From assembly GCF_000430825.1 (NCBI RefSeq), contig NZ_AUMT01000011.1, positions 1 through 64,000 on the forward strand: DNA of 64,000 bases, read 5' to 3'. This document shows positions 56,617-64,000 of this stretch, piece by piece. Each line of letters begins with the position of its first letter. Position 1 is the first letter of the stretch. The notes beneath the pieces are model-generated. The model ran no database searches and had not been told where the DNA came from. It saw nothing but the letters and a program-made list of their open reading frames with translations. The translations under genes and the position numbers were made by a program. The DNA comes from Chryseobacterium daeguense DSM 19388. Lineage in GTDB: Bacteria > Bacteroidota > Bacteroidia > Flavobacteriales > Weeksellaceae.

Positions 56617-56928
56617 ATGAATAATAAAGTAAAAATAGGATTAGCACTACTTGCAGGCGGAGCTTTAGCATTCTTAAGCCTAAAGAAAAAAAACGGTAAA
56701 AAACCCAAGACTTTTACCGCGCCGGATGGAAATTCCTACAAAGAAAACCAGCTTTACCGCACCTTTGAAGGAAAAGTTTATAAAAATGGTAAGGAATTTC
56801 ATTTCAACACTCCGGAATCTGAACAAAAAATATCTTCAACGGGTAATCATTTCAATGAAACCAATGAAAATGCGTTGAAAAATTACCAAGCTATATACAA
56901 AGACATCCAGTATCACAGAAAGGTGTAA
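56617..56928 (+). CDS. small membrane-anchored protein of unknown function
   Basis: 103 residues. A short glycine/alanine-rich hydrophobic helix (IGLALLAGGALAFLSL) is followed by a basic stop-transfer (KKKNGKK) and a soluble part with aromatic residues (GNSYKENQLYRTFEGKVYKN). No domain recognised. Downstream of the SDR gene, separated by a terminator, so an own promoter is likely. Confidence 0.6.
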   Translation: MNNKVKIGLALLAGGALAFLSLKKKNGKKPKTFTAPDGNSYKENQLYRTFEGKVYKNGKEFHFNTPESEQKISSTGNHFNETNENALKNYQAIYKDIQYHRKV

Positions 56929-56947
56929 GACATCATTAATACAAAAA

Positions 56948-58516
56948 TCACTGAACCTTTTCTCGTAAATCTCTGATGTATTCTGAAGGGGAAACATCAG
57001 TTATTTTTTTAAATATCATTGTAAATTTGTTGGGCGATGAAAAACCTGATTCTTCAGCCAGTGTTGCAATTTTATATTTCACGTACATTGGGTCGTCAGC
57101 CAGCTTATTTACAATGAATTTTATTCGTAAGGAATTGATATAATTATTAAAATCTTTCTCCTTGTATTTATTGATAACATGTGAAAGATATCTTGTATTG
57201 GTATTAAAATGTGCCGCCAGATAAGAAAGTGAAATATTTTTATCTGTAAAAAGAGTAGATTCTTCAAATTCCTGAAGCTTGGATAGCAATAATTTTTCGG
57301 TAAGATCTGTCATTACTACATTTTTTTCCTTTTCAGGTTTAAGATCAGATTCCGTTTTTGTTACGGTTTCTGTTGGGGTAATAACAGCACTTTTACTTTT
57401 CAGGCTTTTATAATTGTTTACTATTTTTTTGTATCTCTCGATATTGGTTTTTTGCCTTTTTTTATAAAAATAAAAATAGATGCTTCCCGCAATCAGTAAA
57501 ATAATCCCCACAAAAATAATGATCATCTTTTGATTATTGCTTTCTTTTGACTTCGTTATTTCACCGTCTATTTTTGAATACGATGTATCTAAAAACTGAG
57601 CAGATTTATTATAAAGCTGTACCTCCACCGAATCTTTTTTCTCTGAAACCTCAGCAACTTTAGCAAACTCTTTTGTTTTTGAATAGTACTTTTCAGAGGT
57701 TGCATACACTTCTCTTTTAAGTTCCAGATAACCGGAGTTTTTCGCTACTTTTTCTGCGAGATCAAGATATTCCTTCGCTTTTCCGAGATCAGATTTATCC
57801 ATAAAAACATTAGACAAACCACTATAAATTAACCCCGTAAGAAAACTTTCCGGAAGCGTTTTATTAAGTTCTAAAGCCTTGTTGTAGTGGATAAGAGACT
57901 GATCCGTATTTTTAAGCCCCAGATAATTAAGCCCCAGAAGCTGCTCATTATTTGTCGTAAAAAATATTTTATCTTTTTTGGTAAGGTTAAAGTAAAACTG
58001 GGCCTTATGGATACTGCTGATTGATTTTTTATAATTTTTCAGTTCGTTATGATAATAAGCCAATTCCTGATACATCAAGCCGTTTATAGAATTTGCGGCT
58101 TCCGGATTTTCAATTTTTTTGCTTTCTTCAAGCGTTTTATGGATGTATTTTTTTGAAAGTATATAAAATTTCAGCAGTCTGTATTGGGTAGCTAAAAATC
58201 CGTACACCCGGGCTTTCCATACAGTATTATCGGTTTCAGAAATAATAGCAGCAGACTTTTCAGCGTAGCTTACCGACTTTTTAAGATCTCCGGCCTGCTG
58301 GTACAGAGATGCCGACAGCATAAGGCTTTTAGTCTGAAAATGAGGAGTTTCCGAGACATTAAATAAAGAATCTGCAATTTTTAATGCAGCATTCATGTCT
58401 TTTTGTGAAGTTTCCAGATATGTTTTGGTGTAAATGGAATCATAAGCCCTGGAATTTTGGGCCTTAATAAATAAACAGCAGACAAAAAATATAAAACAGT
58501 AAATTTTTTCGCGCAT
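56948..58516 (-). CDS. TPR-containing AraC-type membrane regulator
   Basis: 522 residues. Signal peptide, then about 300 residues of TPR helices outside the cytoplasm (SLIHYNKALELNKTLPESFL, GLSNVFMDKSDLGKAKEYLD). One membrane helix near 330-350 (IIIFVGIILLIAGSIYFYFY) leads to a cytoplasmic AraC HTH (ISLSYLAAHFNTNTRYLSHV, IATLAEESGFSSPNKFTMIF). Typical Flavobacteria one-component sensor. It follows three tail-collar-like genes in the same direction but a terminator lies between. Confidence 0.88.
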   Translation of the reverse strand: MREKIYCFIFFVCCLFIKAQNSRAYDSIYTKTYLETSQKDMNAALKIADSLFNVSETPHFQTKSLMLSASLYQQAGDLKKSVSYAEKSAAIISETDNTVWKARVYGFLATQYRLLKFYILSKKYIHKTLEESKKIENPEAANSINGLMYQELAYYHNELKNYKKSISSIHKAQFYFNLTKKDKIFFTTNNEQLLGLNYLGLKNTDQSLIHYNKALELNKTLPESFLTGLIYSGLSNVFMDKSDLGKAKEYLDLAEKVAKNSGYLELKREVYATSEKYYSKTKEFAKVAEVSEKKDSVEVQLYNKSAQFLDTSYSKIDGEITKSKESNNQKMIIIFVGIILLIAGSIYFYFYKKRQKTNIERYKKIVNNYKSLKSKSAVITPTETVTKTESDLKPEKEKNVVMTDLTEKLLLSKLQEFEESTLFTDKNISLSYLAAHFNTNTRYLSHVINKYKEKDFNNYINSLRIKFIVNKLADDPMYVKYKIATLAEESGFSSPNKFTMIFKKITDVSPSEYIRDLREKVQ

Positions 58517-58646
58517 TAGCTTTAAAAATATAAACTTTCATACAAAGAATATACAATGTATTTATATTATACTTTATTTACGCAAAAATAATTTAACTTT
58601 TTGTAAAAAACTATGTTTTACATATTAAATTAAAAATAATAATAAA

Positions 58647-58671
58647 AAGGACAGAGGGAACTTCTGTCCTT
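58647..58671 (-). terminator. terminator of the tail-collar gene cluster
   Basis: AAGGACAGA (58647-58655) pairs with TCTGTCCTT (58663-58671); the minus strand continues TTTATTATTATTTTT. It ends the three-gene cluster before the AraC-type gene. Confidence 0.75.
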
Positions 58672-58691
58672 ATGTTTTGTGTCTTTAGAAT

Positions 58692-59747
58692 CTAATTACC
58701 TAAATAAATAAAATAGTTAAAATTTAATGATGATGGTCTAATGTCCACAGGCTCTGCAATTCCGCCTGAAGCCAGTGAATAGGTATGGTTATGACCACTT
58801 GATGCGCTGCTTAAAGAATAGGTGCTGCCTCCTACCAGGGTTCCTGACAACCAATATGCATGGATATTATTTCCACCACCATTCACAGAAGTAGCTAAAA
58901 TTCTTTGATAAGTCATTGTATGTGTATGTGCTCCTGTATTGTTTGTAGTGTAAACAAAATTAAAAAGCGGAAGATTTGCTCTTGTAAGCGTTATGGTATT
59001 GCTTCCTGTAACTGTTCCTGGCGCAGCTGATGTACTTCCGATAGAGTTACGGTCCGCTGCATTCGGCAAAGCTGTTGTAATCCCTAATATTGCTGTAGCA
59101 TTATTCTGAGCTACTGTTGGTAAAGAGCTAATATCCCGCCCATCCAGTAAATACCAGCCATCATGATCTGCTGCTGCATACGAAGGCTTAACATCTCCAA
59201 CATCAAAATAAGCCGTATCATGGATCAAAACCCCATCTGCGTCTGCTAAAACAGCACCCGTTCCTGCAAGATCCTGCAATCTTACATCTCCTGCAACATC
59301 CAGAGCCTGTGTAGGGGAAGCTGTAGCAATTCCCATTGTAGAAGCATTACCATTTATAAATAAAAGTCCGGGACCAAAGTTCAGAGACATCCCGTTTTGA
59401 GTTAACTGCCTTTCTGAGGTAAAAGCTCCGTCTACAGTATAAATATTAGTACTTCCCGAAGTATTTTCTGTAAGAGGATTCCATACACCAAGATGATAAA
59501 ACCAAAAACCTTTTCTATTGATAGCTATTCCGTCATCCGTAAGAGCATATACCAATTCTCCTTCCTGTGGAGCCTGTATTCCCTGGATCTGGGCAGCTGT
59601 CTGCCTTGGAATCAAAACTCCGTTTTTATTTGAGACCACATCTAAAACTGCCTGTGGAGAAGAAGTTCCTATTCCAATCCTGCTCTTTTGAGCATGTATG
59701 GAAAGAAAAGAAACTAAAAATAATGATATGATGATAATTTTTTTCAT
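58692..59747 (-). CDS. secreted tail-collar-like protein 3
   Basis: 351 residues. Signal peptide (KKIIIISLFLVSFLSIHAQ), a repeated N-terminal module (IGTSSPQAVLDVVSNKNGVL, LIPRQTAAQIQGIQ, FHL/YHLGVWNPL) and a C-terminal tail-collar-like domain: DVGDVKPSYAAADHDGWYLL, LPNAADRNSIGS, NLPLFNFVYTTNNTGAHTHT and DIRPSSLNFNYFIYLGN. His-rich HTH motifs recall phage tail fibres that trap metal in the trimer. Third of a tandem cluster; no phage genes near. Confidence 0.75.
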   Translation of the reverse strand: MKKIIIISLFLVSFLSIHAQKSRIGIGTSSPQAVLDVVSNKNGVLIPRQTAAQIQGIQAPQEGELVYALTDDGIAINRKGFWFYHLGVWNPLTENTSGSTNIYTVDGAFTSERQLTQNGMSLNFGPGLLFINGNASTMGIATASPTQALDVAGDVRLQDLAGTGAVLADADGVLIHDTAYFDVGDVKPSYAAADHDGWYLLDGRDISSLPTVAQNNATAILGITTALPNAADRNSIGSTSAAPGTVTGSNTITLTRANLPLFNFVYTTNNTGAHTHTMTYQRILATSVNGGGNNIHAYWLSGTLVGGSTYSLSSASSGHNHTYSLASGGIAEPVDIRPSSLNFNYFIYLGN

Positions 59748-59757
59748 GGTTTCTGAT

Positions 59758-60798
59758 TTATTGTCCTAAATAAATGAAGTAAGTATAAGTAATACTTTCC
59801 GGGATAATGCTGATAGCAGCACCTGTACCTCCGGAAGTAATGTTCCCTGTATGGGCATGTGCTCCTCCTGAAGGTAAGTTTACAGCTGCAGTGCCCGTTG
59901 CCGTTCCTCTCCCTGATCTTACGAAATAGGCGTTCCCAGAAGCAGATGGTATTACATTAAATCCTGAAGCTGTAGCAGAATGAGTATGGTCTGCTGATGC
60001 AGAAGTTGTCCCTGTCATGGTATAATTGGGTAAATTAGCACGCAACAGACTTAATGAGGAAGTCCCTCCGGAAGCTAAAGCAGCACCCTGCTTCATCATA
60101 AGATTGTTTGTGTTAATAAGATTCCCGCTGATTCCCAGAGCCGTAGCATTGGTCTGTGCTATAGCCGGCAAACTTGTAACAGCTCTTCCGTCCATTTTGT
60201 ACCAGCCATTGTGATCTGCTGATCTCAGAGATTCTTTTACTGTCCCGTAAGGTACTTTAGGCCCTATTGCCAAGGTTCCGTCTGCTGATGCAACCACACT
60301 TCCATTCGAAAGATTTCTGACTCTTGCATTACCATTCACATCCAAAGTATGCTGAGGCGAGCTGTTTCCTAAGCCTACCCTTTGCGTACTTGAATTAATG
60401 GTCAATTTATCAGCATCAAATGAAAGATTGTATCCGTTCATATTCATTGTACGGTTTGCTGTTAAAGTACCGTCACTGTTGTATATATTTAAATTCAGCT
60501 GCGAAGCGGTACCAAAAGGAACCCATGCAGTATCATTGAAATACCAGAATCCCTCTTTATTGATAACGGTTCCATTATTCGTAGTTGCATATATCATTTC
60601 TCCAAGCTTCGGGCTGGCAATGTTTTCCGCTTCAGCAGCCGTCATTCTCGGGATAAGAACACCCTGTGTTGCGGATGCTACTTCAAGAGCTGCTTTTGGA
60701 TTATTTGTTCCAAAGCCTATTTGAGCCTTTACCTTTGTGTCAGTACATAACAAAACACCCAAAAAAGACATTATCTGTATTGTAGTTTTAGTTTTCAT
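59758..60798 (-). CDS. secreted tail-collar-like protein 2
   Basis: 346 residues with the same order as its neighbours: signal, IGFGTNNPKAALEVASATQG, VLIPRMTAAEAENIA, the GSWYK-like HNGWYKMDGRAVTSLPAIAQ, DHTHSATASG and the ending YTYFIYLGQ. Ten nt from the next gene, so one operon. It is a paralogue by tandem duplication with divergence in the middle. Confidence 0.75.
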   Translation of the reverse strand: MKTKTTIQIMSFLGVLLCTDTKVKAQIGFGTNNPKAALEVASATQGVLIPRMTAAEAENIASPKLGEMIYATTNNGTVINKEGFWYFNDTAWVPFGTASQLNLNIYNSDGTLTANRTMNMNGYNLSFDADKLTINSSTQRVGLGNSSPQHTLDVNGNARVRNLSNGSVVASADGTLAIGPKVPYGTVKESLRSADHNGWYKMDGRAVTSLPAIAQTNATALGISGNLINTNNLMMKQGAALASGGTSSLSLLRANLPNYTMTGTTSASADHTHSATASGFNVIPSASGNAYFVRSGRGTATGTAAVNLPSGGAHAHTGNITSGGTGAAISIIPESITYTYFIYLGQ

Positions 60799-60805
60799 AA
60801 TTTTG

Positions 60806-61864
60806 TTAGTTTCCTAAAAAGATAAAATAATTAAGCTGTATGTAACCCGGATTCAGGGCAATCGGAGTATCTGTTCCGCCTGTAGGAACCGAGATCGTAT
60901 GAGAGTGCGATCCTTCAGCTGAAGAGGTATAGGCCTGACTGGTATTTGTTGATCCCGCCTGCGCCCCACCTGCAAGCTGCCATACGTTGGCGGCACCCGC
61001 TGATGTTTGAGGAATATCAGTTCCCCTTATTGAAGCATTTCCCGGACTTATTAAGGTATGCGCGTGATTTAAAAAAGAAGTATTTCCGCTGAGCGTGAAG
61101 TCCGGCATGTTTTGTTTTGTTAATGTAATACTGCTTGCTCCTGTGGTAGTTCCTGGTGTTCCCTGTTTTATATATTTATTTGCTGCATTAGGAAGTGTTC
61201 CTGAGATACCCAATGCCGCTGCTCTTGCCTGAACATTAGCCGGAAGAGAAGTTAAAGCTCTTCCGTCCAGCAGATACCAGCCATTGTGATCAGCCGTACG
61301 TGATGAAAATCTTATATCTCCCAAATGATACACTACCGATGCATCCGTATTAAGGGTACCATCCAGTGTTGTAAAAACATTTCCTGAGCTTAAATTCCGG
61401 ATTCTCATGCCGCCGTTTACATCAAGTTTTTGGGTCGGGGTACTTGTCATGACTCCTACATTTCCGTCTGTAGTTCCGTTCACGAATAATTTGGAGGGTC
61501 CTACATTAAGGCTGTGCCCGTTCATCGCTGCCACTCTGTTTCCTGTAAGGGTACCATTAGAATTGTAGATGTTTATTCCTCCTGAACTATTGGCAATAAT
61601 AGGTTTCCAGGTGGTTCCATCGTAGTACCAAAAGCCAATTAAATTAACAACAGCACCTGTATTTGTAGTACTGAAAGCCAACTCTCCTTCTGTGGGAGCA
61701 CTTATTTGTTCTATTTGAGCAGCGGTCATTCTGGGAATCAGGATTCCGCTGTCTTTTGATACAATATCAAGCGCAGCCTGCGGATTTGGGGTGCTTATTC
61801 CTATTTGTGCATAGCTGAGCTGCATAAAAAGTATGAAGCCGGCAGATAACTTTTTGCATTTCAT
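60806..61864 (-). CDS. secreted tail-collar-like protein 1
   Basis: 352 residues, first gene of the tandem set (7 nt to the next). Signal peptide KKLSAGFILFMQLSYAQ, IGISTPNPQAALDIVSKDSG, ILIPRMTAAQIEQIS, then HNGWYLLDGRALTSLP, HAHTLISPGN, GSHSHTISVPTGG and ending IQLNYFIFLGN. Expected in the envelope or outside the cell as trimers. Function unknown; adhesion is one guess. Confidence 0.75.
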   Translation of the reverse strand: MKCKKLSAGFILFMQLSYAQIGISTPNPQAALDIVSKDSGILIPRMTAAQIEQISAPTEGELAFSTTNTGAVVNLIGFWYYDGTTWKPIIANSSGGINIYNSNGTLTGNRVAAMNGHSLNVGPSKLFVNGTTDGNVGVMTSTPTQKLDVNGGMRIRNLSSGNVFTTLDGTLNTDASVVYHLGDIRFSSRTADHNGWYLLDGRALTSLPANVQARAAALGISGTLPNAANKYIKQGTPGTTTGASSITLTKQNMPDFTLSGNTSFLNHAHTLISPGNASIRGTDIPQTSAGAANVWQLAGGAQAGSTNTSQAYTSSAEGSHSHTISVPTGGTDTPIALNPGYIQLNYFIFLGN

Positions 61865-61912
61865 TTTAGGTGGTTATGTTAGGTTAGTTTTTATAAGAGT
61901 TTTAAATCGTGG

Positions 61913-61920
61913 CAAACATA
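61913..61920 (-). promoter_or_regulatory. -7 box of the tail-collar cluster
   Basis: Reads TATGTTTG on the minus strand, an exact TAnnTTTG, 49 nt before the first ATG. The remainder of the 530-base gap to 62330 is AT-rich; short ORFs in it look like chance. Confidence 0.5.
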
Positions 61921-62332
61921 TTGTTAAAATTCTATTTATAACATAATTACTATTATCATTTTAGTTAAAATGATATATTTAATTAATTTTTTACATTAAA
62001 ATTTATTTTACAAGAAATAATAAACAACTGACAGACAACTTCTTATTTTGTAAAACTCGTTTAATGATAATAATATCCCCGGAATAACTGTAAAGATTTT
62101 AGTACAGCGTGTAGTATTTCTAGTACAAGCTTTATAAGGACATTTTAAGAATTTCAAAATATCTTTGTATGGTAATAAGGGATTAATATTACATGGATAC
62201 AATTAACAGTCTTCTAAAAAACTGTTTTTTCATCCCCAAATCTGTTGGATTTAATCAATCCAGCAGATTACTTTTAAGTTAACAGCTAGATATATTCTAA
62301 ACTTAGTTAATTCGCTAATTAGTTATGGTAAA

Positions 62333-62362
62333 AAAACATCAGATAGCACTATCTGATGTTTT
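62333..62362 (-). terminator. terminator of mnmE
   Basis: ACATCAGATAG (62336-62346) pairs perfectly with CTATCTGATGT (62349-62359), with flanking A- and T-runs usable in both directions. Confidence 0.8.
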
Positions 62363-62398
62363 GATTTTTATGATTTTTTGGTTGTAGGTGGGATGAGT

Positions 62399-63784
62399 TT
62401 ACTTTCCGATACAGAACTTAGAAAAAATATTCCCCAACACTTCATCATTGGTTACTTCTCCGGAAATTTCTCCAAGATGTTCCAATGCATTTCTTAGCTC
62501 ATAAGCCAGAAGCTCGGTAGAAATCTGGAAGGTTATCGCTTCTTTTACTTTTTGCACAGCATCGAGAGACTTTTGCAATGCTTCAAAATGACGCTGATTA
62601 GTAATAACCACATTGTTTTCAGAAGCTTTTAACTGTTCCACATAAGAAGACAGTTCATTCTTTAGATCCTGGATATTCTGATTTTCAACGGCCGAAATTT
62701 TAATGAAATCAAATTCATGGGGAATCTCGCTTCGGAAGACATCTTCTACCTTTTCATAAATGGCCGGAGAAACTTCATCAATTTTTGTGGCGCAAATAAT
62801 TAACTTTAAGTCATCTCTCAACAAAGATTTTATCATTTCAATATCCTCAGAAAAGTCTTCAGTTCCCGCATCTGCAAGGTAAACCAGAATATTAGCATTT
62901 GCTACTTTCTCTTTGGCTTTTTTCACCCCGATAGCCTCAATTTCATCGACAGTTTCACGTAATCCCGCTGTATCAATCAGGCGAAAAGCATGACCTTTAA
63001 TATGAAGAACTTCCTCAATGGTATCTCTCGTTGTTCCAGCAATATTGCTCACAATCGCTCGCTCTTCCTTTAACAAAGCATTTAAAAGAGTGGATTTCCC
63101 GGCATTTGGTTTTCCGATAATAGCAACGGCTGTTCCATTTTTGATGGCGTTTCCGTACTGGAAACTTTCAATCAATGAATTTAATTTTAATTCAATTTTA
63201 TTAAGAAGCTGGTTTAAAGCTGTCCTGTCTGCAAATTCCACATCCTCTTCTGCAAAATCAAGCTCCAGCTCTATCAGAGAAACAAAATTTAGCAGATCGG
63301 TTCTTAATAGTGATATTTCATTAGTAATTCCGCCCTTTAACTGATTAATAGCCACTTTCCGTGACGCTTCATTTTCAGAGGCAATGACATCCGCGATAGC
63401 TTCAGCCTGAGAAAGGTCTATTCTTCCGTTTATGAATGCACGAAGGGTAAATTCTCCCGCTTTCGCCATTCTGGCGCCGTTTTTAATCAGTGTTTCCAGA
63501 ATACGTTTTCCGATGTGCGGTGAACCGTGAAAGGCAATTTCCACAGAATTTTCCGTGGTGAAGCTTTTCGGTGCAAGAAAAATGGACAGCATTACCTCAT
63601 CAATAGATTCTTCCCCATCCATAAAATAACCGTAGTGAATGGTATGGGATTTTTGTTTTTCAAGATTTTTAGCAGGAAAACTTTTCTGAACTATCGGTAA
63701 AGCTTCATTCCCGGAAACTCTGATAATTCCCAAAGCTCCCACTCCGTTGGCCGTAGCCAGCGCACAAATGGTATCGTTATTCAT
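62399..63784 (-). CDS. mnmE: tRNA modification GTPase MnmE
   Basis: 461 residues, complete. N-terminal tetrahydrofolate domain (DTICALATANGVGALGIIRV, ISGNEAL-like VSGNEALPI), G1 IIGKPNAGKSTLLN, G2 TTRDTIEE, G3 LIDTAGLRETVDEIE, G4 CATKID and the C-terminal CIGK with the conserved Cys. With MnmG it modifies U34 of tRNAs. A stem-loop follows. Family assignment is certain. Confidence 0.96.
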   Translation of the reverse strand: MNNDTICALATANGVGALGIIRVSGNEALPIVQKSFPAKNLEKQKSHTIHYGYFMDGEESIDEVMLSIFLAPKSFTTENSVEIAFHGSPHIGKRILETLIKNGARMAKAGEFTLRAFINGRIDLSQAEAIADVIASENEASRKVAINQLKGGITNEISLLRTDLLNFVSLIELELDFAEEDVEFADRTALNQLLNKIELKLNSLIESFQYGNAIKNGTAVAIIGKPNAGKSTLLNALLKEERAIVSNIAGTTRDTIEEVLHIKGHAFRLIDTAGLRETVDEIEAIGVKKAKEKVANANILVYLADAGTEDFSEDIEMIKSLLRDDLKLIICATKIDEVSPAIYEKVEDVFRSEIPHEFDFIKISAVENQNIQDLKNELSSYVEQLKASENNVVITNQRHFEALQKSLDAVQKVKEAITFQISTELLAYELRNALEHLGEISGEVTNDEVLGNIFSKFCIGK

Positions 63785-63908
63785 GATGCAAATTTAAGGT
63801 TTTTAATGGCACCGGACTATATGGTTTATCTATTGTGATGATTTTTATTGGATCTATTACCGCTTGTAATTTATGCTGAGCTTGACTAAGGATTACGATC
63901 GGAACAAA

Positions 63909-63937
63909 AAAATCATCTCAAGAACTGAGATGATTTT
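63909..63937. terminator. hairpin at the right window edge
   Basis: AAAATCATCTCA (63909-63920) pairs perfectly with TGAGATGATTTT (63926-63937). It probably terminates a gene beyond the window. No gene is visible from 63785 to 64000. Confidence 0.7.
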
Positions 63938-64000
63938 CCGCTTTTGAATTTACTAAAATGTTTATGAAGATATGAAATGATGTTTTTTGTTGATACAAAG

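Noticed and set aside
58692..61864. Tail-collar proteins taken as prophage
   Set aside because: All three have Sec signal peptides and no capsid, terminase, integrase or lysis genes are nearby.
62008..62202. 64-residue minus-strand ORF in the gap before mnmE
   Set aside because: No promoter box, no recognisable domain; it looks like chance in AT-rich sequence.

Overview
The window comes from a member of the Bacteroidota, most likely Flavobacteriia of the Chryseobacterium/Elizabethkingia type. The evidence is low GC, promoter elements of the Bacteroidota form (TTG about 20 nt upstream of TAnnTTTG), AT-rich leaders without clear Shine-Dalgarno sites, and lineage-typical genes: GLPGLI protein, fused branched-chain E1, DPP5-like peptidase, GH109 enzyme, OMP beta-barrel receptor and PadR-PspC pair. 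No rRNA or tRNA gene was seen.

Layout. 0-6.5 kb: thioesterase fragment, HD phosphohydrolase operon, PadR/PspC envelope pair, a stand-alone 20-residue peptide gene, acyltransferase, and a menaquinone pair (hotdog thioesterase plus isochorismate synthase). 6.6-15.0 kb: an AT-rich island with an IS1595-type transposase, a Panacea-domain gene coupled to an unknown partner (likely toxin-antitoxin), a secreted 460-residue protein, a highly structured intergenic element, a RuvC-like/protein kinase/65-residue operon, a complete IS3-family element and a secreted Cys protein with a TlpA-like thioredoxin. 15.2-24.3 kb: housekeeping genes (fused E1, polyprenyl synthase, sterol desaturase-like protein, rlmN, queA, AIM24). 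24.4-27.8 kb: GH109, nucleotidyltransferase and NahK-like kinase, which together read as a GalNAc salvage operon. 27.9-31.2 kb: deoxyinosine glycosylase, DPP5-like peptidase and a holin-like membrane protein. 31.4-36.3 kb: polyol operon with a frameshifted LacI repressor, two perfect operators, a mannitol-type dehydrogenase, an FHS transporter and an outer membrane protein. 36.3-42.4 kb: topB, GLPGLI pair, a doubly frameshifted XRE regulator, a receiver-pirin fusion and GNAT. 42.8-45.7 kb: methionine transporter metNIQ. 46-51.8 kb: GH3 enzyme, OMP receptor, phosphoesterase. 51.8-56.9 kb: MFS/Lrp pair, two Crp/Fnr paralogues, SDR. 56.9-64 kb: TPR-AraC regulator, three tandem tail-collar-like secreted proteins, mnmE.

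The most striking region is met. The transcript opens with a 32-codon peptide whose end is packed with Met, Cys and His codons, followed by a strong terminator 30 nt before metN: the architecture of ribosome-mediated attenuation. metN itself carries eleven AAAG units that put Walker A and the rest of the ATPase in different frames. The reading frame is whole only when the unit number is a multiple of three, so the transporter looks phase-variable. Second-tier leads are the kinase/RuvC-like operon, the structured element at 10352-10532, the Panacea pair and the 20-residue amphipathic peptide.

Three other genes (kinase, LacI, XRE) carry single-base losses, mostly in short homopolymers. Real decay and assembly error cannot be told apart from the sequence alone.
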